Positions 8,222 to 16,416 of a stretch of 64,000 bases of DNA are shown one piece after another. Within the stretch, counting starts at the first letter, position 1; every line of letters starts with the position of its first letter. The notes under the pieces are model-generated. The model saw only the letters and a list, made by a program, of their open reading frames with translations. It was not told the DNA's origin and did no database searches. The stretch covers positions 2,108,001 to 2,172,000 of the forward strand of contig NZ_AP017560.1 of assembly GCF_003967015.1 (NCBI RefSeq), read 5' to 3'. Made by a program: the position numbers and the translations under genes. This DNA comes from Pseudanabaena sp. ABRG5-3 (GTDB lineage Bacteria; Cyanobacteriota; Cyanobacteriia; Pseudanabaenales; Pseudanabaenaceae).

Positions 8222-9123
8222 GGGTTTTGAGCGCAAAGCGCTTTAATTTCCCGTGAGTTAATCAGTAATTGCAAAGAGTCTCCATAGACAAGATCGTTAA
8301 TAGGCAAAGCAATCACCTCTAGCAACGATGGATTGTGGAAATGACGGATCTTAGTTTCGGGGTGGGGATAGTACACCCAACCATCATAGAGAGTCCCTTT
8401 GTGACGAACTTGGCAGGAAGAAAAGGAGAAATCTTCGGGTGGATGTTCAGTTGTCCAATTTACCTGACGAAAGGTGTAAAGGGGCTTCTGTATTGTGTAA
8501 GTGTAAGGTGAGATATCAATATTTAAAGTACCTCGAAAGTAGCTTGACAGGTCTAGCCCTAGATTTTGGAAGTAAGGAATTTGCATAGAGATTGTTCCTT
8601 TAGAATAAGGACTGTCCTCTGCAAGTCCTGATGCAACCCGATGACCTTGAATCAGTTTGCCATTTACAACATATAAACTCAGAGCATCTCTTACAACTTG
8701 CCTTGTGCGATCGCCTATACCTTGAGCTATGGATTCTCTATTCCCAGCTATATTTAATACTTTGACCTGTTGCTCAATTAGCCAATCATGTAAGGCAATG
8801 GAATCAGGATTGATGAGATAGGGTTTCTGATGTTTGATGCAGGATTCGATGGTTAACTTTGTTCCGTCGCTATTAGTATAGTCAGCAAAAATAACTGTTG
8901 CATCAGCAGTTAGGACATTGTGGATCGTGCGAATCTCGTAATCATCGCTATCTGATTCCAGCAAACCAAATTTGACAAGCTCTGGGTTTGCGCCTAACTC
9001 AGTAAGATAGCTTTTAGGTGCTAGACCACCCGTGGCAATACCCACATCTGCTGCCGCTAGTAATCCACCCCAGTCTGCACCAGTTTGTCCACCTGAAATG
9101 ATTAAAGTTACTAGAGTGTTCAT
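8206..9123 (-). CDS. cpYpsA-type SLOG domain fused to RibK-like (CTP-dependent riboflavin kinase) domain
   Basis: A 305-residue protein. Residues 1-148 are a Rossmann-like SLOG domain of the circularly permuted YpsA group, often labelled putative molybdenum carrier: ISGGQTGADWGG at 9-20 is the nucleotide-binding loop, and ADATVIF and DGTKLT follow. Residues about 156-288 resemble the archaeal CTP-dependent riboflavin kinase: G-x-x-V-x-SGL-x-E at 160-169, a GTLNIDI segment at 198-204, and a C-terminal EVIA-P....L..GDSLQLLI, matching the order GVVSGLGEG, GTLN, IEIIAP...LKDGD of the archaeal enzyme. The SLOG part is clear. The second domain is my own comparison from memory and needs a profile search. 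It is convergent with tRNA-Arg, with no operon partner. Confidence 0.75.
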   Translation of the reverse strand: MNTLVTLIISGGQTGADWGGLLAAADVGIATGGLAPKSYLTELGANPELVKFGLLESDSDDYEIRTIHNVLTADATVIFADYTNSDGTKLTIESCIKHQKPYLINPDSIALHDWLIEQQVKVLNIAGNRESIAQGIGDRTRQVVRDALSLYVVNGKLIQGHRVASGLAEDSPYSKGTISMQIPYFQNLGLDLSSYFRGTLNIDISPYTYTIQKPLYTFRQVNWTTEHPPEDFSFSSCQVRHKGTLYDGWVYYPHPETKIRHFHNPSLLEVIALPINDLVYGDSLQLLINSREIKALCAQNPKIRA

Positions 9124-9307
9124 AGTTTGGATCGGGTGCTGTTACAAAGTGCGATTTTATACCGTTAACGGGACAAATCAGATTCGACAAGATGAGCCAG
9201 TCTGAAACCATCGTAGGTGATTTTAATTTTGTAACTCTACAAGACGAGCTTAAGCAAAGAACATTCAGATCCATTTGGAAACATTCTAAAATTTCTAGAT
9301 GTTAATT

Positions 9308-9423
9308 TATAGCTATCGCCAAGTGTACTAGGACATAAAACCCAAGAATTGATTGGCGGCGCTCCGCGCCGCCAATCAATTCTTGGGTTTTGATTTGTCC
9401 TAAGACAAGTGACTGTAGCTATA
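9308..9423. repeat. MITE-like inverted repeat, family B copy 1
   Basis: The ends read TATAGCTATCGCCAAGTG and, in reverse complement, TATAGCTACAGTCACTTG, converging with mismatches through a shared AGGAC to a perfect central hairpin (9341-9395) with AAACCCAAGAATTGATTGG arms and a CGCTCCGCG apex. No coding potential. A second copy lies at 18592-18706. The rest of 9124-9437 shows nothing else. Confidence 0.8.
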
Positions 9424-9437
9424 TGGAGTAAATATTT

Positions 9438-9851
9438 TTACCTTGTTGATGATTGCTCTAATTCCTTAACGTTCTTAGGCACTTGTACTGTTATATATTT
9501 TCTCAATTCATCTTCTAGATTTTCTTCATTACGGTGCGCTTCCCAATTTTCAAATCCAAGCATTCCAAAGAAATCCCATCTGCCCTGCATAGAATTTTCA
9601 TCTTCAGTGATTGTGCCGTTATAGTTGACTGAAGCACGTTGTTTAGTAGTCGATATATAGCTTTTGACAAATTTGATATTGCGCCCTACCGCTTCACCTT
9701 GTAATGTTGCCTCTCCCAGATAGCCATCATCTAAAATATTGCCGTAAAGCACATTTCCATTCTGGACAAATGTTGCCTCAAAGCGTGTTGGTTTGCCCAT
9801 TTGCCAGTAAGTGCCAAGCCATGTGCCAGTAATATTAACCATACTATCCAT
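9438..9851 (-). CDS. Hypothetical protein, lipocalin-like beta-rich
   Basis: Starting from the first ATG (9851), 137 residues; an upstream TTG would add seven more, and a second ATG lies three codons in. The sequence MVNITGTWLGTYW, then FVQNGNVLYGNILDD, then YNGTITEDENSMQGRWDF has the alternating pattern of an antiparallel beta barrel that binds a small ligand or describes a secreted-lipid-type fold, ending in a charged helix. No signal peptide and no Shine-Dalgarno. Function unknown; single gene. Confidence 0.65.
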   Translation of the reverse strand: MDSMVNITGTWLGTYWQMGKPTRFEATFVQNGNVLYGNILDDGYLGEATLQGEAVGRNIKFVKSYISTTKQRASVNYNGTITEDENSMQGRWDFFGMLGFENWEAHRNEENLEDELRKYITVQVPKNVKELEQSSTR

Positions 9852-10111
9852 TACTAGTAAATATAACAGCAACTATAAATCAATTGGCTCGCTAATCTTT
9901 GCAGAATGCGATCGCCTCTCAAACTAGTCTTGCATTAGCAACACAAAGTAAAGAAATCTATCAGTAATTTATTGGGTTGTTATTGGCAAAGCATAAGTTT
10001 GTTTGATGTGAACAGCCTGCGATCGCGTCGGAATTTTATATCAATTATTTCAAATCACTTTTAAGGAACTGCTAGCATTACAGATAACTTTTTTCATTAA
10101 AATTAAAATTT

Positions 10112-10759
10112 ATGAAAATTAAACACGCAATCAATCTGCATAAAGGACTGACATTTATAGTTGTCCTATCTCTCATGGCAGCTTACAACAATTTTACATT
10201 AGCTGCTTTTATTTATCTGGCTTTGCATGGTGGTTACGGTATTCTTTGGTTACTCAAAGACAGATTTTATCCTGATAAGCAATGGGAACAGGAAGTTCCA
10301 TTAGCAACAGGAATATTTACTTTTTTGGTAATAGGTCTTTACTGGATTGCACCATTTATTCTCGTTAGTAGTAGTTTACAACCTTCACCTATTGTGATAT
10401 CTTCAGCAGCCTTAATTAACCTATTGGGCATATTTCTGCACTATGGTAGTGATGCTCAAAAATATTACACACTCAAATATAAAACTGGTCTGATAACAGA
10501 AGGCTTTTTTGCCCGTTCGCGCAATCCTAACTATTTAGGAGAGATTTTAATATACTTGAGCTTTGCAATGTTGACGCAGCATTGGATTCCTTTCTTAATC
10601 CTTGGTGGTTTCGTTGTAGGAATATTTGTTCCTAATATGCTCAAAAAAGATAAATCTCTTTCCCGATATCCTGAATTTGAGGCATATAAAGCAAGATCTG
10701 GATTGTTGTTACCGAAGTTATTTCCTACGGCACAACCAATTCTCCAAGGGAACGAATAG
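10112..10759 (+). CDS. Membrane protein of the ICMT / steroid 5-alpha-reductase-like (DUF1295) family
   Basis: A 215-residue integral membrane protein with about five or six hydrophobic segments. The C-terminal motif FFARSRNPNYLGEILIYLSFA near residues 130-152 is the conserved cofactor-binding helix pair of isoprenylcysteine carboxyl methyltransferases and DUF1295/steroid reductase-like proteins. In bacteria the substrates of these enzymes are mostly unknown, so methyl transfer versus reduction cannot be decided here. The start ATG is the first in frame; upstream is AT-rich with no clear ribosome site. Single gene, AT-rich compared with neighbours. Confidence 0.8.
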   Translation: MKIKHAINLHKGLTFIVVLSLMAAYNNFTLAAFIYLALHGGYGILWLLKDRFYPDKQWEQEVPLATGIFTFLVIGLYWIAPFILVSSSLQPSPIVISSAALINLLGIFLHYGSDAQKYYTLKYKTGLITEGFFARSRNPNYLGEILIYLSFAMLTQHWIPFLILGGFVVGIFVPNMLKKDKSLSRYPEFEAYKARSGLLLPKLFPTAQPILQGNE

Positions 10760-10933
10760 AAATCTGCTGGCTCGATTGCTATTACAGTGCAATCTCATAG
10801 TGGAGCGATAACCGTTACAAACCACTGTAAATATTTACACCTGTTTTAGTGGAAATGCTAATTTTAATTTTTCCACTAGAACAGCGATCGCCTATCTATA
10901 AAAACAATGCCAAAAATTTCCCATTGCGATCGC

Positions 10934-11497
10934 CTAAACATTTTCAGATAGAATCGCTTCGATATATGAAGCAATATATTTACGACCCTTTTCGATATAG
11001 TGCTTTGAAAATAAAAACTCAAATTCTTGTTGTACTAATTGCATCGCGTATTCTAGTCTTTGACGACCATATACTAAAAAATGAGCCGTAGAACAGGCAT
11101 AGAATTCTCTTTCTCGATCAGCTATATTTTTTTTGAATGCATCTTGATAAAGTTCCCTTATCTCGCGCATTAACTGATTGGTAGATTCAACAAAACTAAT
11201 AGACTTACCACTAGGGAAATATACTTTCTGATCGTTCATAAATCCAATAACTTTCTGCATACATTCACGGGTTTGTTCGACTGTTAAGCAGTTCTCATCA
11301 TTGCGTCTGAATCCATGTTGAACGCAACCATTTGTAACCTCGATAGCCCTTATAATTGCAAGTTTATCTAGTTCTTCTTTCTCAACTTTTTGCAATTCAT
11401 GGATATGATATTCAATACGTTTTTTAAATCCTTGAAAATCATTATCAAAATATTCTTTAAGTTCTCTGATTTGAGATAATTTTTGCCAATCAAACAT
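10934..11497 (-). CDS. Hypothetical helical protein
   Basis: 187 residues, predicted almost entirely helical and highly charged, with three cysteines in the middle (VTNGCVQHG, NENC-type, RECMQK) and a fourth in YACSTAH. No signal peptide or membrane segment. No family recognised. Codon use and base composition are more AT-rich than in neighbouring housekeeping genes, which may mean transfer. Reading frame length and the good start ATG support a real gene. Nothing else is seen in 10760-10933. Confidence 0.6.
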   Translation of the reverse strand: MFDWQKLSQIRELKEYFDNDFQGFKKRIEYHIHELQKVEKEELDKLAIIRAIEVTNGCVQHGFRRNDENCLTVEQTRECMQKVIGFMNDQKVYFPSGKSISFVESTNQLMREIRELYQDAFKKNIADREREFYACSTAHFLVYGRQRLEYAMQLVQQEFEFLFSKHYIEKGRKYIASYIEAILSENV

Positions 11498-11808
11498 TAT
11501 TTAATTGCCTCCAAAAAATTTTTATAGAGAATATATTTAATTAATTTACAATAAAGTAACATAATGATACTAAACAATCAATTTTCAATAATTTGCTAGT
11601 CTTATCAACGAGAGCATTTACCTTTATAAGTGAATCGTTATAGCGTGGCATCATAACTTTTAGATATTTTTTCCCTAGAACAATGTCCTAAATCCCCCCC
11701 ACTGTGATCGATCGCTGTCTCAAACAGAAGTCCTCCTCCTCTGAACTTATTGCCTAGCTACTTAGAGAGTGCTTTGCGCTCTCCCTATTTTGTAGGAGTG
11801 CTTACTAT
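11498..11808. other. Intergenic stretch, no gene seen
   Basis: About 310 AT-rich bases between the hypothetical gene and aroC. They hold a small palindrome with a GCTTTGC centre near 11764-11783 (GAGAGTGCTTTGCGCTCTC) and a C-run near 11692-11700. No coding frame or RNA gene recognised. Confidence 0.6.
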
Positions 11809-11849
11809 AAAATAAGTGATGGTCAATTTTTGGCTATCACTTATTTTTT
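11809..11849 (+). terminator. Hairpin with T-run just upstream of aroC
   Basis: AAAATAAGTGAT (11809-11820) pairs with ATCACTTATTTT (11836-11847) followed by more Ts, ending 20 bases before the aroC start. It could end a transcript from upstream or act as an attenuator in the aroC leader. Confidence 0.6.
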
Positions 11850-11868
11850 AGGATTCAATATTTAAATT

Positions 11869-12951
11869 ATGGGTAGTACATTCGGGCATTTATTTCGCGT
11901 CACGACTTTTGGGGAATCTCACGGCGGTGGCGTGGGAGCGATCGTCGATGGATGCCCACCACAGCTTGAGCTTAGTGAAGCTGATATTCAAGTCGATCTC
12001 GATCGCCGTAAACCAGGGCAAAGCAAAATTGTGACCCCACGCCGTGAAGATGATCGCGCCCAAATTTTATCAGGAGTTTTTGAAGGCAAAACCCTTGGTA
12101 CGCCGATCATGATTTTGGTGCAGAACAAAGATGCCCGTAGCCAAGACTATTCCGAAATGGCGGAAAAATTTCGTCCTTCCCATGCCGATGCCACCTATCA
12201 AGCGAAATATGGTATTCGGAACTGGCAAGGTGGCGGTAGATCTTCGGCAAGGGAAACTATCGGTCGGGTTGCCGCAGGTGCGATCGCCAAAAAAATCTTA
12301 AAACAAGCCGCAGGTGTAGAAATCATTGCCTATGTAAGACAGGTGAAAGATTTAGTGGCTCCTGATATTGATCCGAATACAGTCACCTTAGAGCAAGTCG
12401 AAAGCAATATTTTGCGCTGTCCTGATCCTGTGATGGCAGAAAAAATGATTGACTTCATCGATAAAATCCGTCGTGATGGAAACTCCGTTGGCGGCATTGT
12501 CGAATGCGTGGCGCGAAACGTGCCTGTGGGTTTAGGCGATCCTGTCTTTGATAAATTGGAAGCGGATTTGGCAAAAGCGGTGATGTCTTTACCTGCTAGT
12601 AAAGGTTTCGAGATTGGTTCTGGTTTTGATGGCGTTCACCTAACTGGGCGTGAACATAATGATGAGTTTTATATGGAAGGCGATCGCCTACGGACTCGGA
12701 CGAATAATTCTGGTGGAATTCAAGGTGGTATATCTAATGGAGAGAATATTATTTTGCGGGTTGCTTTTAAACCAACGGCAACAATTTTGCTAGAACAGAA
12801 AACGGTATCAGTTGCAGGTGAAGAAACCACCCTCACTGGTAGAGGTCGTCACGATCCCTGTGTGTTGCCTCGCGCCGTGCCAATGGTGGAAGCGATGGTG
12901 GCTTTAGTACTGTGCGATCGCTATCTCACCCAAAAAACAGTTGTTCTTTAA
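11869..12951 (+). CDS. aroC: Chorismate synthase
   Basis: Converts 5-enolpyruvylshikimate 3-phosphate to chorismate, using reduced FMN, the last shared step of aromatic amino acid, folate and quinone synthesis. The 360-residue length is normal. Signature motifs are GESHG near residue 16, [29 protein letters not shown] and [14 protein letters not shown] at the end. The product feeds enzymes such as the TrpE-like protein at 20153-21514. Single gene, followed by a strong terminator. Confidence 0.97.
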   Translation: MGSTFGHLFRVTTFGESHGGGVGAIVDGCPPQLELSEADIQVDLDRRKPGQSKIVTPRREDDRAQILSGVFEGKTLGTPIMILVQNKDARSQDYSEMAEKFRPSHADATYQAKYGIRNWQGGGRSSARETIGRVAAGAIAKKILKQAAGVEIIAYVRQVKDLVAPDIDPNTVTLEQVESNILRCPDPVMAEKMIDFIDKIRRDGNSVGGIVECVARNVPVGLGDPVFDKLEADLAKAVMSLPASKGFEIGSGFDGVHLTGREHNDEFYMEGDRLRTRTNNSGGIQGGISNGENIILRVAFKPTATILLEQKTVSVAGEETTLTGRGRHDPCVLPRAVPMVEAMVALVLCDRYLTQKTVVL

Positions 12952-12956
12952 ACTAT

Positions 12957-13005
12957 ACAAACAGAGGAAAAGACTGTACTAAGTACAGTCTTTTCCTCTG
13001 TTTGT
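12957..13005 (+). terminator. Long perfect hairpin after aroC
   Basis: Arms of more than 22 bases (ACAAACAGAGG... and its complement ending CCTCTGTTTGT) pair perfectly around TACTAAGTA starting six bases after the aroC stop. Likely the aroC terminator, though no long T-run follows. Confidence 0.75.
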
Positions 13006-13061
13006 GATTTCTATCTAAATTGCTAAAAATATTGATATATCAAGACAAGTTTTGCTTAGGA

Positions 13062-13113
13062 CATAAAACCCAAAAGATGAGTGGCGGCGCAAAGCGCCGC
13101 CACTCATCTTTTG
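13062..13113. repeat. Perfect hairpin repeat, family B-type core
   Basis: AAAAGATGAGTGGCGGCGC pairs perfectly with GCGCCGCCACTCATCTTTT around AAA. The flank AGGACATAAAACCC is the same as in the family B element at 9308-9423, but the outer arms are poorly preserved on the right. Probably a worn copy. Confidence 0.75.
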
Positions 13114-13504
13114 CTATAGATAACGTTTTTACGCCAAAATATGTTATTTTGTACTTATGGGAATAGGTACATTAAAAAATATTGAAATTATAAAAAATAA
13201 CAGTTGATTACAAGTAAATCGGTGATTAACACCATTCAGCTTTTTTCTTTGACAAATGACAAATATTTATATGCAAGGGAATATGCATAGCCAATTTCGT
13301 AATGGAATAGTTACGGTTTAGTTATATAGCCACAGATCTTGCATATTTTAGAAATGTCTCTAGTTTATGCTCCCCCATAAACCATGAGACAGGTCGTAAG
13401 GCATATTTATCAATACGCTTCATAACCAAGATATGTATGCCTTGCTTTTACCATTTTGCTGTTCAAAAGCAAATCTCGCAAGCAAAAGAAAAACTTAAAA
13501 CCTT
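13114..13504. other. Intergenic stretch, no gene seen
   Basis: About 390 AT-rich bases with no open frame of note and no RNA gene recognised. It separates the family B-type hairpin from the composite C-run/G-run repeat downstream. Confidence 0.55.
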
Positions 13505-13505
13505 A

Positions 13506-13682
13506 AAAGCGTGTTTGAGAAGTTTTTACCCCCTCTAACTCCCCCTTACAAAAGGGGAGGATTTGAGTTTCCTACCTTGTGTAATGGGGGATTAAGGGGG
13601 GTAAAAGCAGAAATTTATGCTAAGTAGAATACTTAAACACGCTCTAAAGGCTTGCAAAGCAAGCCTTTAGAGCGTGTTTGAG
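13506..13682. repeat. Composite inverted repeat with GCGTGTTTGAG ends
   Basis: The left end reads AGCGTGTTTGAGAAGT and the inner right end is its near reverse complement, ACTTAAACACGCT (13631-13643). In between are two C-rich/G-rich pairs (CCCCCTCTAACTCCCCCTTA with AGGGGAGG; GGGGGATTAAGGGGGG). A further near-perfect hairpin (13632-13682, apex GCAAAGC) repeats the end sequence again and runs into the stop region of the glucosaminidase gene, where it may act as its terminator. Confidence 0.7.
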
Positions 13683-13685
13683 CTT

Positions 13686-14333
13686 TCAGAAAAATCCAGA
13701 TAACTGATAGAGACGGCGGAGAATTGCCAGAATTTTTTTGTCATAGTTGGGATCTTCGGCCCATTTGCCACTAAGCTGACCCAGTAAAGGTGCAGTGCCA
13801 CGTTTGATGAGGCTAAAACGCGGATCGACTAGAGGTTGTACCAATGGTTTCGTAGTTGCATATGCCTTGAGATGCTGGATCTGTGCTCTTATCCCAATGC
13901 GGCGATCGCTAAAACTATCACCACGTATACCATTACCGATCGCTCCAATTCCACCAAAATTATTTTGTTCAGGTTTGACATCCCCGTCAAATTGTAAGAA
14001 ACCTGTTTCTAAGCACATCTGACAAAAGGCAATGTCATAGTTAACTCCTTCGATCGCAGCTTCTTCGCGATAGATCGTCGGCAAGTCTCCATAAATATTT
14101 AAAGGAGCCTTATTGAGTTGTAAAAGCCTTAAAAGTTGCACTTCTGAAGTGATGCCATCTCCCATAATGCGATCAATTTTGCCAGTGAGAATTTGAGAGC
14201 AAACTTGGTCTCTACGCGAGCTACTGGGCAAAGATAAAAGATCTTGAGCTTGAACAGAGTTTTTTCCTAGTCGATCAACCATGAACATGGCGATCGCACC
14301 AGCCCCAATTTGAAGAAACTGCTTTCTTCTCAT
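13686..14333 (-). CDS. Secreted glucosaminidase-type peptidoglycan hydrolase
   Basis: A 215-residue protein with an N-terminal signal (MRRKQFLQIGAGAIAMFM; the paired arginines suggest a Tat signal). The body matches the LytD/FlgJ-like N-acetylglucosaminidase fold: YREEAAIEGVNYDIAFCQMCLETG holds the probable catalytic Glu (in the EG or ETG segments), followed by QNNFGGIGA and a VQHLKAYA-like helix. It would cleave glycan strands of peptidoglycan outside the membrane. Single gene. Confidence 0.85.
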   Translation of the reverse strand: MRRKQFLQIGAGAIAMFMVDRLGKNSVQAQDLLSLPSSSRRDQVCSQILTGKIDRIMGDGITSEVQLLRLLQLNKAPLNIYGDLPTIYREEAAIEGVNYDIAFCQMCLETGFLQFDGDVKPEQNNFGGIGAIGNGIRGDSFSDRRIGIRAQIQHLKAYATTKPLVQPLVDPRFSLIKRGTAPLLGQLSGKWAEDPNYDKKILAILRRLYQLSGFF

Positions 14334-14399
14334 ATCTGTTCTGCTCTATCTAAATTAATAACTATGGAATGAAAAATGTAGTGCTGAGAACTTCATTTT

Positions 14400-14570
14400 T
14401 TAGTCCTTATAGACGTTAAATAAATTCTGTTGTTTTTGGCAAGGGGGATTTGACGGATATTGAGTTCGAGGATCACTGCAACTGCGGGGGTCTTGAGAAT
14501 AAGCCGACGCACTACCAGCAAAAGGAATCAGTAAAGCAGAAGCGGAAATCATAGATAGCAAAATTTTCAT
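14400..14570 (-). CDS. Small secreted protein, 56 residues
   Basis: The ATG at 14570 has an AAGGA about ten bases upstream. The product starts MKILLSMISASALLIPFAG and has a consensus signal-peptidase site after SASA, leaving a mature peptide of about 33 residues with two cysteines (RSCSDP, PPCQKQ) that could form one disulfide. No family recognised. Signal peptide, ribosome site and mature composition together make a real gene likely. Confidence 0.65.
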   Translation of the reverse strand: MKILLSMISASALLIPFAGSASAYSQDPRSCSDPRTQYPSNPPCQKQQNLFNVYKD

Positions 14571-14699
14571 GTCTTTCAATCCTTGAGTAGAAGTATGATT
14601 TAATATTTTCGGTATAGTATTATTTGTATATGACTAGGCAGGTATTTGCGTGTTTTTAGGGAATTTCCAGCCATTTTGCCTAGCAAAAATATCAGAAAG

Positions 14700-15104
14700 T
14701 TAACAAGTCTGATGCTTGAGAAATTGAGGAATATCTAATTTTCTGAAAGCATTGTTGGATGAGTTGCTATGAGAACTACTGGTATAGAGCAAACCTTCAG
14801 CAACAGCAGATATCAGTTCAGGATCTTGCGTTGATTCTCTCGCAATATCGAGAAACAGGCTCTCAATTTTTTGCATAGATTCAATCACTTGATGCTTGAT
14901 TTTGATGCGGTTGGTCGCCGACCAAAAAGCCTGAGATTCCTCTGAGGAGCATTCTGTAATTAATAGCTCGACCTCATTGAGGAGTTGGTTCAGATGGCGA
15001 TCGCTATCTGGTTGACTTGCCTCTGGTTCGGGAAGGTTTGGTAATAACCGAGGTTGAAAGTGATGGGAATATATTGGTGGGGTAGGAAAGGCATCGCTTT
15101 GCAT
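14700..15104 (-). CDS. Hypothetical protein, paralogue of upstream neighbour
   Basis: 134 residues; a strong AGGAGG lies five bases before the ATG. A proline-rich N-terminus is followed by a helical block HLNQLLNEVELLITECSSEE...FWSATNRI that aligns with FSQLIHEIEVFLLACTYEE...FWNAIANL in the next gene upstream (15113-15529). The last part is variable. No known family. The pair probably forms an operon (8-base gap) and is divergent from the STAND gene. Confidence 0.7.
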   Translation of the reverse strand: MQSDAFPTPPIYSHHFQPRLLPNLPEPEASQPDSDRHLNQLLNEVELLITECSSEESQAFWSATNRIKIKHQVIESMQKIESLFLDIARESTQDPELISAVAEGLLYTSSSHSNSSNNAFRKLDIPQFLKHQTC

Positions 15105-15112
15105 ATGTCCTC

Positions 15113-15529
15113 CTATCTCTGTGTGACTAAGTGAGGATAGTCAAGATCTGATTGCTGTGACTGGGGAGAGTTTTGCTTTGAACCCTTGCCTACAGCTAAG
15201 TGATTGGACAGGTGCATTTGGGGATAGGTTAAATCCGCTAATACCTCCAAAATACGGCAGAACTCTCGATGTCTACGTCTACCAGTTAAGAATTGGGGTA
15301 CTTCGGATGGATAGGCGCAATTTTGTAGGCAGTGACGCAGATTAGCGATCGCATTCCAAAATTTACACATTTCCTCATAGGTGCAGGCTAATAAAAAGAC
15401 TTCAATCTCATGGATTAGCTGCGAAAAGCGTTCAGAGATACTAGGACGCACCGAAAACGATGAGTTTTTGGGTGTAGAACTAGGTAATAAATTGAGATGA
15501 CGTTGGGGCAAATGATGGGATGCGCTCAT
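15113..15529 (-). CDS. Hypothetical protein, first gene of a tandem paralogue pair
   Basis: 138 residues with a Ser/Pro-rich N-terminus, then the shared helical block (about residues 32-65), then a basic segment TGRRRHREFCRIL. No known domain, signal or membrane segment. Two 10-base direct repeats, TGTGAGGGTA, lie upstream at 15547-15556 and 15647-15656, exactly 100 bases apart, and could be operator or promoter elements. Confidence 0.65.
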   Translation of the reverse strand: MSASHHLPQRHLNLLPSSTPKNSSFSVRPSISERFSQLIHEIEVFLLACTYEEMCKFWNAIANLRHCLQNCAYPSEVPQFLTGRRRHREFCRILEVLADLTYPQMHLSNHLAVGKGSKQNSPQSQQSDLDYPHLVTQR

Positions 15530-16416
15530 GTTTCAATGCCTCTATTTGTGAGGGTAGATGAGGAAAAGTCGTTTTTTGTCGTAAAACGCTATTTACCTCT
15601 TGCCATATGCTCTTACCAGTGATACAAGAATTAAACATTCTTTTTATGTGAGGGTAAGTGAGCTTAGCGGACTGTACTTAGGCTTTAAAGGTGAACAAGT
15701 CAACTTTATGACCTCTGTTAGCAATTAGCATACGATCTAAACTGCAATTTGCACACCAGAAAAAATAGTATTTTTTGTCAGTAAATGTATGGATAAATTC
15801 TATAAAATTGCCAAATGAGATGAAGTTATTTCTAACTCCATTATTTGCAAAATAAATAATCCATATTTAATCTCTGTATTCTTGCAAGCTGTGACTTAAA
15901 TGATTTGCCAATATTTATTTATCTTTCAACTAATTATGAAAACTAGAAATAGATAAAAGACAATATTTCCCCAATGTTTTGTTTGCAAAAACAATCATCC
16001 TATGCTTTGATAAACAGGTTTTAAATATGAGCTGATCGCTGTAAAGCCCTTGCTTATGGGTATAAGACAGGAAAAACAAGAAAAAATTGGTATCAATGCC
16101 ATCCAATGTCAGACTAAATCAGGATCTATCTAAAAGTCAGCCAAATCTATTGCAAACACAAAAATATATGCTATTTATCTAACGTGAAAAACAAGAATAT
16201 GTTGATCAAATTATCTGAAATTACAGGAATAAGTCATTGCTTAAACATGATCAAATGTGATTGTAAAACCCTAAAGTGATGCACATTTAAACAAATGTCT
16301 ATTACTTATTTAACAATTGAGATTTGACGACATTCTTAGGCATCTTTAAATTCAAGACTGAGATATTTCCAGACTGAGACATTTACCGAGATATTAATTT
16401 AAGAGGAGTTACGACC
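15530..16416. other. Long divergent intergenic region
   Basis: About 890 AT-rich bases between the paralogue pair and the STAND gene. It contains the repeated TGTGAGGGTA motif near the left end and a good ribosome site (AGGAG at 16404-16408) at the right end. I see no gene, tRNA or hairpin repeat here, which is striking in a window so full of repeats. It probably carries two promoters and perhaps a long leader or non-coding RNA. Confidence 0.5.

Noticed and set aside
9300-9430. CRISPR-like repeats among the hairpins
   Set aside because: Repeats are single palindromes far apart with no regular spacers; no cas genes are in the window.
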